64,000 bases of DNA from Seminavis robusta (Eukaryota; Bacillariophyta; Bacillariophyceae; Naviculales; Naviculaceae). The stretch covers positions 47,128-111,127 of the forward strand of contig CAICTM010000125.1 in assembly GCA_903772945.1 (NCBI GenBank). Reading direction: 5' to 3'. The notes under the pieces were generated by a model, which had not been told where the DNA came from, searched no databases, and saw nothing but the letters and a program-made list of their open reading frames with translations. Shown piece by piece: positions 20,953 to 30,924 of the stretch; the first letter of the stretch is position 1, and every line of letters begins with the position of its first letter. The translations under genes were made by a program, and so were the position numbers.

Positions 20953-22689
20953 TGTGTGAGCGCGCTACATGCAGCAACGGAGGCTCCCCAGCCCGAAGCA
21001 AGTTAAACTTGACGTTTTGGGAGCTCTGGTACTCTGGAGTGCTGGAGAGCCTCAGGCTGGTACAGCATTGGAGTACACAGTACGGTACCCACAGGCAAAA
21101 AAAGCTCACACTTATACCCACTTCCCACAGATCTCCCAAAGCGCTAGTCGCGGTACCGGTACTCCCACACACCCGGCTGCTACAGCCACAACCCAAAAGC
21201 TCACTTTGGTACCGATCGACGCTGCAACTTACACCAATGGTCAGCATTTACGACGACTGCAGGAGTAATGAAAAGAATGTTCATACGTTCATACCTTTGT
21301 TCCTTTGTTTAACCTCAGGCTACTCATAGAGGATCACTTAAATCCCTGATTTCACATCTCTTTTGTCAGAACACCGGAACAGAAAGATCTGCGTAACAAG
21401 GGCCTTTTTGTACTATCTCTCATCTCTCGATCTCTCCCTCCAGACTCCAGAGCTCTTGGGTCAAACTTCAATGATGCGTGACAACATGACAACTACTAGA
21501 ACGTACCGGTATAGCTCTACTATCTACTACATGACTTGTATCTCCTATGCATAATATGCATATCTGTCACGAATCTGTGGTTCTAGTTAAATGATTTTGA
21601 TGTTTTGAGTTGTTTGGAGTTGTGAAATTGAGATCAGTTTTGAAGGGGTAGCTTGATTTGTCCTCACAAATTTTCACTTAGACTAAGTGTCGAACAGTTT
21701 CTATGAGTTGCTATGTATAACTATGCCTAAGTACACTTGCTAGCACTTGGCTAGCACGCGTACATCAATATAGGCTAGCGGAAACCTTAGGCTAGCCACT
21801 AATCAATCACTTAGCTACGCAACAACTTTAGCGGATGAGTGGAATTCCACGTGTATTCCCATTTTGGTGCGATAGCAGCTGTGCTTGTTTAGGCAGGTGG
21901 AAGAATCGCTGGTGACTTTGTATACTGTCCACGGTGGGTTGCGTGCAGCCATCTGGCATTACAGAAGCTGGGTCTCATATCCAGGGTGTTGCAGTTCTTC
22001 AGCCAAGTCCATTAGAGTTATTGCCAGCACCGCCAATGAGATGCAAGAGAGCAAGTTATGCATGGCTGAGTGTGTCGAGTGATTTTGTGTTTAGTTGATT
22101 TTAGCATTGTTTAACGAGAGAAGTAATGTAAGGATTTTGACCAGATACAGCTCTGTGCATAGTTTCCCCAGTTGAGCATCCTGTGTGGATTGGTGCCGGG
22201 CAAAGAGTGAGTTGTTCTATATTGCTGTGGAGATGTGTACAGTGGCAGCGCGTTTTGTGGTGGCCCATTCCCATGTCAGAGGGGTGAGGCTCCAAGAAGA
22301 GCTCTCCACTCCAGCAAGCTCTTTGTGCATCAACCCTGACTGAATCTCATAGGATTAACATCGTCGCAGATTGCACGCACAGGGGGGCATACCAGTGTGG
22401 AATCGAGGACGGAGAGGGCGAGGACTAAGGATTGTGCGATCAGCGACAGTCGACAAGCTCGATCGGCGAACGAAACTCGATTCCGACGATGAGCCAAACC
22501 AAGATGTCCCTACCATGAGGGGTGTTGGGAGGTACACCCAGCAGTCCTTGTTCGGCTTGGGTTACGGCTGCGATAGTGGTAATGGATCGGACCGATTGAT
22601 CCTACATATTTGGTTCGGATTTACCTTTACGGAAATTCTCCGTCGTGCCTCCGGTCAAGGTACTCCGGTAAAGTGAACTGGTACTCACA

Positions 22690-23060
22690 AGGTACTCACA
22701 AAACCGGGACCGAACCTCTGTTCCGAAAACGCGCCGAGCCCAAGATCCCAGTCGCCTCACATTTCGATCGATTCGGACTCCGTGGCTCCGTCCCCGGAAA
22801 GAATACCCCTTGTTCTCAGGACTTCCCAAGGGCAACGCGCGAACACCCACCGAGGCCCCGCGGCTGTGGCCCGAAGGAAAATAGAAAAAGTCCAGAATTT
22901 GTTTGTTTTATTTTTTTTTTTTTTTTTTTTGTTTTTTTTTTTTTTTCATTTTTCTTTTATCATAGTGTTGCCACCCTCCGCGCCATAAAACAAAAGGCGG
23001 TCGAGGTCTGGAAAAAACAAACCGCTAGTCAGCATCCCTCCAAATCGTTACTCAATAAAG
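22690..23060. other. loop of the giant inverted repeat with long poly-T
   Basis: The unpaired centre holds an interrupted T run of about 45 bases (22906-22950) and no gene. A long frame here reads the T run as poly-Phe and is rejected. The poly-T next to arms with no coding content could be the tail of an inserted retro-sequence. Confidence 0.6.
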
Positions 23061-23950
23061 TATAAGTACCTTCCGGGGGCACGACTGAGAATTTCCGTAA
23101 AGGAAATCGACAATGATGTAGGATCAATCGGCCGATCCTATTCCACTATCGGCAGCCTCAACCAAGCTGATCAACAAGAAACTGGCTGTGGTCCTCTTGT
23201 ATCCTCTGCAAAGGCACCCATACAGGTTGGTTAGCGTGACAGTCTTCGTTGGGCTCAAATCGAGTGGGAATTCGAGCTTTTCGGCTTCGATCGACCTTCT
23301 CCGCTGTCGTTTGAAATCCACAAATCCCTTGTTCCGCTCCTTCATCCTCACTCGATTTCCCCACTGTAGCCACTCCTTGCGCCTGCAATCTGCGACAATG
23401 TTAATCCGATGAGATCCATTCAGGGTAGATGCACAAGGAGCTGGAAGTGGAGAGCTCTGCTTGGCACCTCACTCCTCTGACAGTAAGAATGGCCAGCCAC
23501 AAATCTGGCTGCCAATGCTATTCAATCTCCACAGCAATGATTGAACAACTCACTCATTGCCTTGGCACAATCCACACAAGAAGGCTTCAACTGTGGGGAA
23601 ACTAGTGCCACTGAGGCTGTATCTGGTCAACAATCCTTCATTCTTCATTCCTTCTTTAAACTATGCTAAAATCAACTAAACACAAAATCCTCGAAAGCAC
23701 TCAGCCATGCAGCTTTGGCCCTCTTGCATCTCATTTGGCTGGTGCGGGCAAGCTAACTTTCTATATTGGTCTTGGCTGGAGAAGAAACTGCATCACCCTT
23801 GGGTATATAGAGTTCCTCAGCTATTTCTGTATTGCCAGATGGCTGCACTGCTGACCCTACTGTTGGAGTATACAGATGTCACAGCGATTCTTCCACCTGG
23901 CTAAACCAGCACAGCTGCTTCGCACCACAATGGGAATTCACGTGGATTTC

Positions 23951-24155
23951 CACTCATCGCTAAGTGTTTCGCTTAGCCTAAGTGAGTTGATTAGTATGGC
24001 TTAGCCTAAGTGTTTCGCTTAGCCTAAGTGAGTTGCTTAGTATGGCTTAGCCTAAGTGTATTGCTTAGCCTAAGTGTTTCGCTTAGCCTAAGTGTATTGC
24101 TTAGGCTAAGTGTTTTACTTAGCCTGAGTGGATTTTCGAGCACTTAGCCTAAGTA
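23951..24155. repeat. CTTAGCCTAAGTG minisatellite in the right arm
   Basis: About nine units of 'cttagcctaagtg' joined by short t/g-rich spacers, 18-28 bp apart. Each unit is nearly palindromic (cttag-cc-taag). The left arm at the matching place (21700-21830) has only scattered, diverged units, so the array expanded on one side only. Confidence 0.85.
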
Positions 24156-24888
24156 AAAATTTGTGAGGGACAAATCACGCTACCCCTTCAAACTGATCTC
24201 AATTTCACAACTCCCAACAACTATAAAAGCTAAATAATCAATTTTAACTTAGGATACCACAGATTCTGGTACCGATATGCATATTATGCATAGGAGATAC
24301 AATGTCATGTAGTAGATAGTAGAGCTATACCGGTACGTTCTAGTAGTTGTCATGTTGTCACGCATCATTGAAGTTTGACCCAAGAGCTCTGGAGTCTGGA
24401 GGGAGAGATCGAGAGATGAGAGATAGTACAAAAAGGCCCTTGTTACGCAGATCTTTCTGTTCCGGTGTTCTGACAAAAGAGATGTGAAATCAGGGATTTA
24501 AGTGATCCTCTATGAGTAGCCTGAGGTTAAACAAAGGAACAAAGGTATGAACGTATGAACATTCTTTTCATTACTCCTGCAGTCGTCGTAAATGCTGACC
24601 ATTGGTGTAAGTTGCAGCGTCGATCGGTACCAAAGTGAGCTTTTGGGTTGTGGCTGTAGCAGCCGGGTGTGTGGGAGTACCGGTACCGGTAGACTAGCTG
24701 CTTGGGAGATCTGTGGGAAGTGGGAAAGTGTGAGCTTTTTTTGCTGGTGGTACCGTACTGTGGTACTCCATGCTGTACCAGCCTGAGGCTCTCCAGCACT
24801 CCAGAGTCCAGAGCTCTCCAAAACGTCAAGTTTAATCTTGCTTCGGGCTTGGGGAGCCTCCGTTGCTGCATGTAGCGCGCTACACACA

Positions 24889-26203
24889 GGACCGTCCGAC
24901 GGTTTTCACTCAGGCTTTAAAATTTTCCACGACTGACTCAAATTCCTGGTTTCGTTAAGAGGATGTTGAAGATTTAAGAGGATGTTTAAGAGGATGCTAA
25001 AGATTTAAGAGGATGTTGTAAGAGGATGTTTATTTAAGAGGATGTTGATTCGTGTTAAGAGGATGTTAAGAGGATGTTTAGAGGATGTTAAGAGGATGTT
25101 TAGAGGATGTTTGCCGACAAGAGATAGTGTTAGCAGAGAACGGTTCGAAAAGGAAACTCGAGAACAACGACAACGACGACGACAACAAGCATCAACAGGA
25201 ATCGGCGATGCTCTATCTATCCACAGCACGCGATCTTTGGCTCCTCAGTCCTCGCCACAACAGAATCAACCATGCCGCCCAAGAAGAAGAAAAACAAAGG
25301 ATGGAAGTACAGTGATGCCAAGGCAGAGCTTTATGCTGCCATAATGGCAGAGACCATCCCACTTGATCCACCCAATGAGGAGACCGAAGATGAGATCCGG
25401 CATTATTTTGACTCTCTACCTGAAGTTACACTTGAAGGCGATTGGGCCAAGTTTCCACGGCGCCTATCTGACTTGCGAGCTCAAATGGAGAAGGATGTGT
25501 CTCGAGCACAAGAGGATCAAGAGGCTTTGATCGATTTGTGGCCAACCACCCGAAGCATCTAGTTGCGGCAAAGGGAAACTATCCAGAGTGGGAAGGTGAT
25601 GCTGCGCAGAAACTACTCAAAGAGGATATGGCAGCAGGATTGCATGATGAATCCAAGCCCAAGGACTTGTGGGAAAGTCGAGATGAGTATCAGCTCTTTC
25701 CTTTGAAAGTGTTTCGGGATCACATCTACCAAGAGCTTCGAACAGCACGATACTTGAATCAACTACAACAAACAGAAAAAGGGGGCTTCAAATGGAAAGA
25801 ACTCTACAAAGAGATGCAGGGACACACTGAATATAGCTCTGACTAGTAACTAGTAACAGCAATGGTTGACCAATAGTGGTATGCTATTGCACTATTGCAT
25901 GTCCTGTTGATATGCTTTTTTGTCGTCGTTGTCGTTGTTCTCGAGTTTCCTTTTCGAACCGTTTCTCTTGCTACATATCTCTTGTCGTGCAAGACATCCT
26001 CTAAAATCTCTTAACTCCTCTTAACACGATCAACTCCTCTTTAAACTAAACATTTCCTTCTTACAACACTCTCTTAATCTTTTTGCATCCTCTTAAACAT
26101 CCTATTAAATCTTCAACATCCCCTTCAACATCCTCTTAACGAAACCAGGAATTTGAGTCAGTCGTGAAAATTTTAAATCCTGAGTGAAAACGTCGGACGG
26201 TCC
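24889..26203. mobile_element. element B: non-autonomous TIR transposon, ~1.3 kb
   Basis: GGACCGTCCGACGG at 24889 is mirrored at 26191-26203 (one base shorter). The TIRs extend about 310 bp each: terminal TIR, an array of AAGAGGATGTT units (24955-25110; mirrored 25990-26140), and a gaacggttcgaaaagg / cgacaacgac block. The only gene between them is ORF2. No transposase is present. The base on each outer side of GGACC is A. It looks like an internal-deletion relative of element A that kept ORF2. Confidence 0.8.
25272..25846 (+). pseudogene. ORF2 of element B, one-base frameshift
   Basis: An ATG at 25272 begins MPPKKKKNKGWKYSDAKAEL and runs to 25562. The second half (NHPKHLVAAKGNYPEWEGD ... to stop 25846) is in the next frame. 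Comparison with element A shows one base missing in 'gaggctttgat' near 25534 (element A has gaggcctttgat). Undamaged, the product would be about 190 aa: a Lys-rich head, an acidic middle, and a C-terminal FPLKVFRDHIYQE segment followed by a basic helix. It may be a DNA-binding or accessory protein as in two-gene DNA transposons; this is inferred from context, not from a recognised domain. Confidence 0.7.
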
Positions 26204-26324
26204 AGCAACGAGAGCTGGCATCGAGTGCAAATCATGAGTATCAGGAAAGTTCCTCAATCGTGCATGTCCTTTAAATCCGACCTAATTTTGGTGCGTGTTT
26301 GTGGATTAACTCAGTCCCTTCCAC

Positions 26325-26660
26325 TTGATTAGGGTAGTCGTTTTTCGAAACCCGACCCTAATCGAAACCGTCCCTCCAATTAGGGTACGTTTTTTCAGAC
26401 GTCCTATTTTCAGACGTCCCTATTATTTAGGGTCACGGTTTTCAAACCCGACCCTAATATTGGTGCGTTTTCAATGTATTTACCATTCAGTCCCGTTTCG
26501 ATTTAGGGACGTTTTTCAAACCCGACCCTAAATCGAAACCCGTCCTAAATTAGGGACGTTTTTTCAGAAACCGTCCCTATTTTTCAGAAACTGTCCCTAT
26601 TTTTAGGGTCGGTTTTCAAACCCGTCCCTAAAGGGAACCCGTCCGTAAATCCGTCCCAAA
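26325..26660. repeat. subterminal hairpin-rich repeats of element C
   Basis: Repeated, alternately oriented copies of 'ttagggacgtttttcaaacc' and 'cgaccctaaatcgaaacc' form a series of potential hairpins. At least five 'ttagggtc/ttagggac' units face five 'gaccctaa/gtccctaa' units. The right end of the element has only a short trace (aagggtcgg, 30231). Confidence 0.8.
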
Positions 26661-26911
26661 AGGGCGAAATGGGTAGGAAGGCAGCAATATGATTGGCTGA
26701 GGATATGTTCTTCATAGTTAATGACATCAGCAACATATAATGGCTCGTGACAGCTTTAGACGTCACGAAGCGCTAACCTTAACAGTGGTTTGGGTTGTTT
26801 TTCCCGCCATTAGAGTGATTCCATCTGAAAACGAGTTGACAATGACAAAGTGCCGACGGTCATTTTGAAGGTAGCACATCACCATTATCTTAGCTACCAA
26901 CAGTGTTGACG

Positions 26912-29842
26912 ATGTCTTCTAACCTTACCCAACAAGATACCAGTGGTAGAAGGCCACCGCTGAACCCATATAATGGAGCGATGGGTGGTCAGAGCCAGTG
27001 GCGAAACGGGCTTCAGAAAAGATCACATCAGTTGGCGGAGAGCGGCAACAAGAGACGCAAGAAGGGAGCTCAACAGACTCTGGGTGGTGGCATTGCATTC
27101 GACGCGGATAAAGAGTGCGTGCAGTGTGTTGCACTCGCACAGAAGAAGCTAGGTCTACGAACAACAGTCCCACACAGAAAGCATCACGTCCGCTGCCAGA
27201 GAAATACTGAAACTAGAGGTCAAGGAGAGCTCTCTGCTGAAGATCTCGCTGCCGTCCAAGAGGCCAAAAGGTTGGATCGTCTTGCCACAGAGCCAATCCA
27301 AGATCACGAGAAGGGAAAGAGATTTAACGCAAGCGACCTTCAACAGTTCTTCACGCCAAAATCTGGATCCAAAAAGACATCTGTCCGTCCCCAATCCAAT
27401 CCAAAGAAGAAGCTCAACACAATGGATGCTCAGGCTTTGTTTGATGCTGTTACGACACTGATGGAGGACGAGACATTCTGCGGCAAACACAGAGACAAAT
27501 GCGCCCCACTCGAAATGCTGGCATTTGCCTCGGTAGTTTCAGAGAAGATCATCCGGTCGAAGCACTCAGGCCTTTTCCAGCAGCATTTTCAAGGCATTAC
27601 AATGGTCGTCCCAGAGCTTGTTGGCGCCCTCAATCCACACTATCACTCCATAGTAGGACAGAAACTACTATGTATAGACTGGAAAAAACTTGGAGTTGAT
27701 TCCATCCCTTGCACAAGACCAACCTGCACTGGTTCCATGAAGAATGACAGGTCAAACTTCTCCAAAAACAGAGCGCTGTTCCCTATCTTTGGCTTGGATG
27801 GCCCACCCTCTTGGTGCATAGTTCAATCTATGGTCTGTGAGACATGCAGAAAGAGAGTCGATGCCAATTCATCAGAAGTGTTGGTTTCCCTTCCTCCTCA
27901 TGTCGCGAACCACTATCCAGTGGCAACTAACTATGCCGATTCTTCGAGAAACAGTCATCTATCAAGGTCCGCCACGGAGATTCTTTCTACGTTAATGGTG
28001 ACGTATGGCAATGGAGAGTTGTTTAGTAGGCTTATGTATAGTTCTATCAACCAAGAGTACCTGCGGAGAGTCACTTCTTACTACTCGCTGGCCAAGGAAG
28101 TCAAGAGAGAGGATCCAACACAAGACATCCAACCATACGTTGACAAGAACACGGCTTATATCAAGGCGTTCCCACCGCTTGGTGACACGGTTAGAGACAT
28201 TTACGACGAGGCTTGCAACAGCCATCACAACCATTGGTGTGTCAGCGACAGCAAACGACATACCAGAGAGATTCAGTCTGTGGAGTGCACTGGGATATTC
28301 TGTCAGGACCACACATTCCAAGCTGTAAAGAACTACCAAAAGAGTCTTGGAGCAACAGCAGTTTGGGATGCAGCAACAGAGACAGGTGAGATTGCCTCTG
28401 CAGTTTTGGTGCCTACAACACAAACCAAACACTTCAGTCATGCTGCCATTCAAATGGCCAAGAGAAACAACTTCCAACCACGCGCAACTTACAGTGATAC
28501 ATGGCCAAACAAGCAAGAGTTTTGGGAGACTCTCTTTCCAGGAATTGAAGGTCGACTTGGCCTCTTTCATTTTGAGAAGCGGATCTTGTCTACCCTTCGA
28601 AAAAACCACATTGATTTCATGGATGCCGTGACAGACCTCACCAATTGTCTTTACCGGTATGAACCAGGAGACTATGAGAAGCTGCTCCATGCCTTGAAAG
28701 ATGGTTCTTTGTCGTCCGATGGCAAGAAACTGACTGACACGGACATATCAGATCTGCAGAGGACGAAAGCGTTCAGAGACAGGTACTCAAAGTATCTTCG
28801 GAAGATCCTCCGTCCTGAATGTACAATCATCCAGATGTTGGAGGACTGGCACTGTAAGTACAAAGTGACAGCCTCCGAAGGTGCCGGAAGGGCAAGAGGA
28901 AGATTGGATCCCGTTCGAAAGGTGTCGCTCTTTACTGAAGACACAAAGGCTGCTGTTGCGAACTGCAAGGACAAGGCAAAGCATTTGGTGGACCCGCTGG
29001 ATATCAGTGAGATGTATGATTCAATTAAGCCCAGTAAAAACTCCAAGCACCAGCTCACCGAGTATCTATCAAAGAGAGGAGAGTCAAAACTGGAATCCTT
29101 TCATGACATGCTGGCCCATTTCGCGAATGGAGGAATGAGAAGATCATTAGCCGACAGCCTGAGTCTGTGTGGGACAGCACGGTTCAATCTAAAGATACGA
29201 CACAAGAGAAGGTTAATGAACATGACAGCAGAAGAAAGACAAAAAATTCCTTCTGGATGGGAGCGAGTTGTCCCTTACTGGAACCACCTGCAACTGACAC
29301 ATGTCAATTCTCTTGCAGCGGCCGCTGGTGTCATTTTCCCATTCCAAAACGTCGAAGAAATAAAGGAAGATAATGGTGAGAGATTCTTCTCGAATTACAT
29401 GAGTGATAACGAGCCACACTTACAGGATTATGGCGATGGGGATCGCTGTTTGTGCGTTGATTGTGGAGGCGATTCAGAGTTTGGTGCACCTCGAAATTCA
29501 AATCGATCGCCACAACAGCAAATGAATTCAAATCGATCGCCACAACAGCAAATGGATACCCCACCAATTGCGCGTGCGGCAACAACATTTAGAGATAATG
29601 AGACGAACGTTAACCAAATGCAACAACCACCATTTCAAATGCAGCCGCAACCAGCAACTGTTGTGACCATGCCGGTGCCAATCTTCATACCGGTCCAAGC
29701 CGCTCCTCCACCATCTGATGAACCGTGCTGTGAGAGATACGCAGAGTGGCTGCTGCGGCCAGGAAGAAACAAAGGAAGGACGCCGCATAATGCTCATTGT
29801 CGAGAAAGACGAGACCGATACTATTGTCAGTTCTTCAGATAG
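26912..29842 (+). CDS. putative RNase H-fold transposase with zinc-binding regions
   Basis: An intact 976-aa frame fills element C. N-terminal: basic, with a C-x2-C ... PHRKHHVRC pattern (about residues 70-98) that looks zinc-binding. Middle: IPCTRPTCTG ... WCIVQSMVCETCRKRVDANS (about residues 270-325), a four-Cys region that recalls DUF6729-type transposon proteins. Core (about residues 465-580): ECTGIFCQDHTFQAVKNY, GEIASAVLVPTTQTKHF, ATYSDTWPNKQEFWE and LGLFHFEKRI, the spacing of a DDE/RNase H-like core with candidate acidic residues in CQDHTF and YSDTWP. The C-terminus has CLCVDCGG, a duplicated NSNRSPQQQM and a final Cys/His cluster. The ATG at 26912 is used; the frame opens 9 bases earlier without ATG. 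I am fairly sure it is the element's own protein and less sure of the family. Confidence 0.65.
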   Translation: MSSNLTQQDTSGRRPPLNPYNGAMGGQSQWRNGLQKRSHQLAESGNKRRKKGAQQTLGGGIAFDADKECVQCVALAQKKLGLRTTVPHRKHHVRCQRNTETRGQGELSAEDLAAVQEAKRLDRLATEPIQDHEKGKRFNASDLQQFFTPKSGSKKTSVRPQSNPKKKLNTMDAQALFDAVTTLMEDETFCGKHRDKCAPLEMLAFASVVSEKIIRSKHSGLFQQHFQGITMVVPELVGALNPHYHSIVGQKLLCIDWKKLGVDSIPCTRPTCTGSMKNDRSNFSKNRALFPIFGLDGPPSWCIVQSMVCETCRKRVDANSSEVLVSLPPHVANHYPVATNYADSSRNSHLSRSATEILSTLMVTYGNGELFSRLMYSSINQEYLRRVTSYYSLAKEVKREDPTQDIQPYVDKNTAYIKAFPPLGDTVRDIYDEACNSHHNHWCVSDSKRHTREIQSVECTGIFCQDHTFQAVKNYQKSLGATAVWDAATETGEIASAVLVPTTQTKHFSHAAIQMAKRNNFQPRATYSDTWPNKQEFWETLFPGIEGRLGLFHFEKRILSTLRKNHIDFMDAVTDLTNCLYRYEPGDYEKLLHALKDGSLSSDGKKLTDTDISDLQRTKAFRDRYSKYLRKILRPECTIIQMLEDWHCKYKVTASEGAGRARGRLDPVRKVSLFTEDTKAAVANCKDKAKHLVDPLDISEMYDSIKPSKNSKHQLTEYLSKRGESKLESFHDMLAHFANGGMRRSLADSLSLCGTARFNLKIRHKRRLMNMTAEERQKIPSGWERVVPYWNHLQLTHVNSLAAAAGVIFPFQNVEEIKEDNGERFFSNYMSDNEPHLQDYGDGDRCLCVDCGGDSEFGAPRNSNRSPQQQMNSNRSPQQQMDTPPIARAATTFRDNETNVNQMQQPPFQMQPQPATVVTMPVPIFIPVQAAPPPSDEPCCERYAEWLLRPGRNKGRTPHNAHCRERRDRYYCQFFR

Positions 29843-30441
29843 CAGCGTAAACGATAGTGCAACATTATATATATTGCTATATCAAAGGAATGAATTCAAA
29901 TTTGTGGGGACTACTTCAGCTTTGACGAGAAAAAATGGTTTGGGATCACTCCATGAGTGTAATGGTGATGGACATCATGACACTTTTAGTGCCGGATTGT
30001 GGCAGTAGGGCTGGGCTATCGGTGTTAATATCGTTGTATCCCCTCCCCTTCCTGCCTTCAGCCCTCTTTTGTAAGTAATTGGTGATGTCTTTCCCAAGTG
30101 ACAGTTGCAATCCAGCCGGTCACACAACACGTCACTGATTGGAATCTGGAATGAACCCTGACCTTTTTCTCTCTTCAACCTGGAGTGGGCCCCCCTTCGG
30201 GGTGCCTAACCCCCCCTAAAACTTTGATAAAGGGTCGGTTTTTGTTAAGGCATGCACGATTGAGGAACGCTCCAGAATTGTTGGAGGTTCGATTCGATTC
30301 GATTCGATTCATCATGTTGATGGTCGAAGCCGCCAAGCGGCTGTCGGCTTACTTTAACGGTAGAGTCGGAGGAGCTTAAGCTTGACACTGGCGCGACATC
30401 AACAAAAGGCCGGGCGGAGAAAACACCGATGATACAAAAAA

Positions 30442-30679
30442 GGGAGGTCATCGACCGTCATCACGCGATAAGAAGGGCAGCGCCAAGGAGCCGATCAGTC
30501 GTCATGCCGCATGCAATTGAGGCCGGGGTACTGGATAGCGGAGAATTTGGGGTATCTACTGGGAGGTCATCGACCGTCACCACGCCATGAGCACAACATG
30601 GGCCAAGCAGTCGAGCAGTCGTCATGATGCCTTCAATTGAGGCTACTGAATAGCAGAGAATGTAGGGTATTTACAGTAC
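30442..30679. repeat. 119-bp tandem duplication
   Basis: Two diverged units begin with gggaggtcatcgaccgtca at 30442 and 30561, and both contain 'cagtcgtcat' and 'ttcaattgag' and end near 'agcggagaat/agcagagaat'. It lies upstream of the first Cys-rich miniprotein gene. Confidence 0.7.
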
Positions 30680-30774
30680 CGCTTTGGCCAGAGCTGCAGC
30701 CTTCCTTCATCGCTCTCACAAAAGAAAGTCGAAATTTTTCTGAACTGAAGCAAACTCAAGTGATCAATCAAATC

Positions 30775-30924
30775 ATGTGCCGCAAAGTGGATTGCCGAAA
30801 CTGTGGCAAGGCGACATGGAAAGGCTGTGGCATGCACATTACTTGTGCCCTTGGGGGCGTTACAGAAGACAATAGGTGCCCCAACTGGAAACAAGGAGCC
30901 TGTCAGCCTTGTGGTGTGAACTGA
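30775..30924 (+). CDS. small Cys-rich protein, copy 1
   Basis: A 49-aa protein: MCRKVDCRNCGKATWKGCGM, then HITCALGGV and a tail with RCPNWKQGACQPCGVN. Spacing of the Cys and His residues (C-x4-C-x2-C-x5-GCG-x-H) suggests a compact zinc-binding fold. The core DCRNCGKATWKGCG.H resembles a family of roughly 50-60 residue proteins of unknown function seen in bacteria and fungi ('C..CGK.TW.GCG.H'); this is a memory-based match. The frame opens further upstream (to 30637), but the conserved part starts at this Met. A second copy lies 931 bp downstream. No signal peptide is visible. Confidence 0.6.
   Translation: MCRKVDCRNCGKATWKGCGMHITCALGGVTEDNRCPNWKQGACQPCGVN

Larger units (their letters stand above)
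20953..24888. repeat. giant inverted repeat (two ~1.7-1.8 kb arms, ~0.4 kb loop)
   Basis: The segment 20953-~22680 is matched in reverse complement by ~23065-24888. Identity is very high near the outside (for example the shared gcgcgctacatgcagcaacg at both ends and the block around 21363-21554 against 24249-24476) and falls toward the centre, where ccgattgatcctacat and ctttacggaaattctc still pair. The outer ends are fused directly to the right TIR of element A and the left TIR of element B. No gene is recognised; open frames in the arms are repeated on both sides and look non-coding. It may be a foldback element or an inverted duplication. Confidence 0.85.
26249..30268. mobile_element. element C: TIR transposon, ~4.0 kb
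   Basis: The 18 bases GTTCCTCAATCGTGCATG at 26249-26266 are perfectly inverted at 30251-30268. A weaker match continues inward (an aaatccgacc / aaaccgaccc region). Between them are a hairpin-rich subterminal block (26325-26660) and one long intact gene of 976 codons. No target duplication could be seen. It starts only 45 bp after the end of element B. The intact gene suggests that this is the youngest element in the block. Confidence 0.7.

Noticed and set aside
21363-21554. 63-aa frame repeated at 24249-24476 on the other strand
   Set aside because: It appears twice because it is in the palindrome arms; it looks like a by-product of the inverted repeat and shows no conserved domain.
22610-23065. 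151-aa plus-strand frame with a poly-Phe run
   Set aside because: The Phe run is the poly-T tract in the palindrome loop; nothing else supports coding.
26249-30268. Target-site duplication around element C
   Set aside because: Left flank (atcaggaaa) and right flank (gctccagaa) share no run that would count as a duplication.
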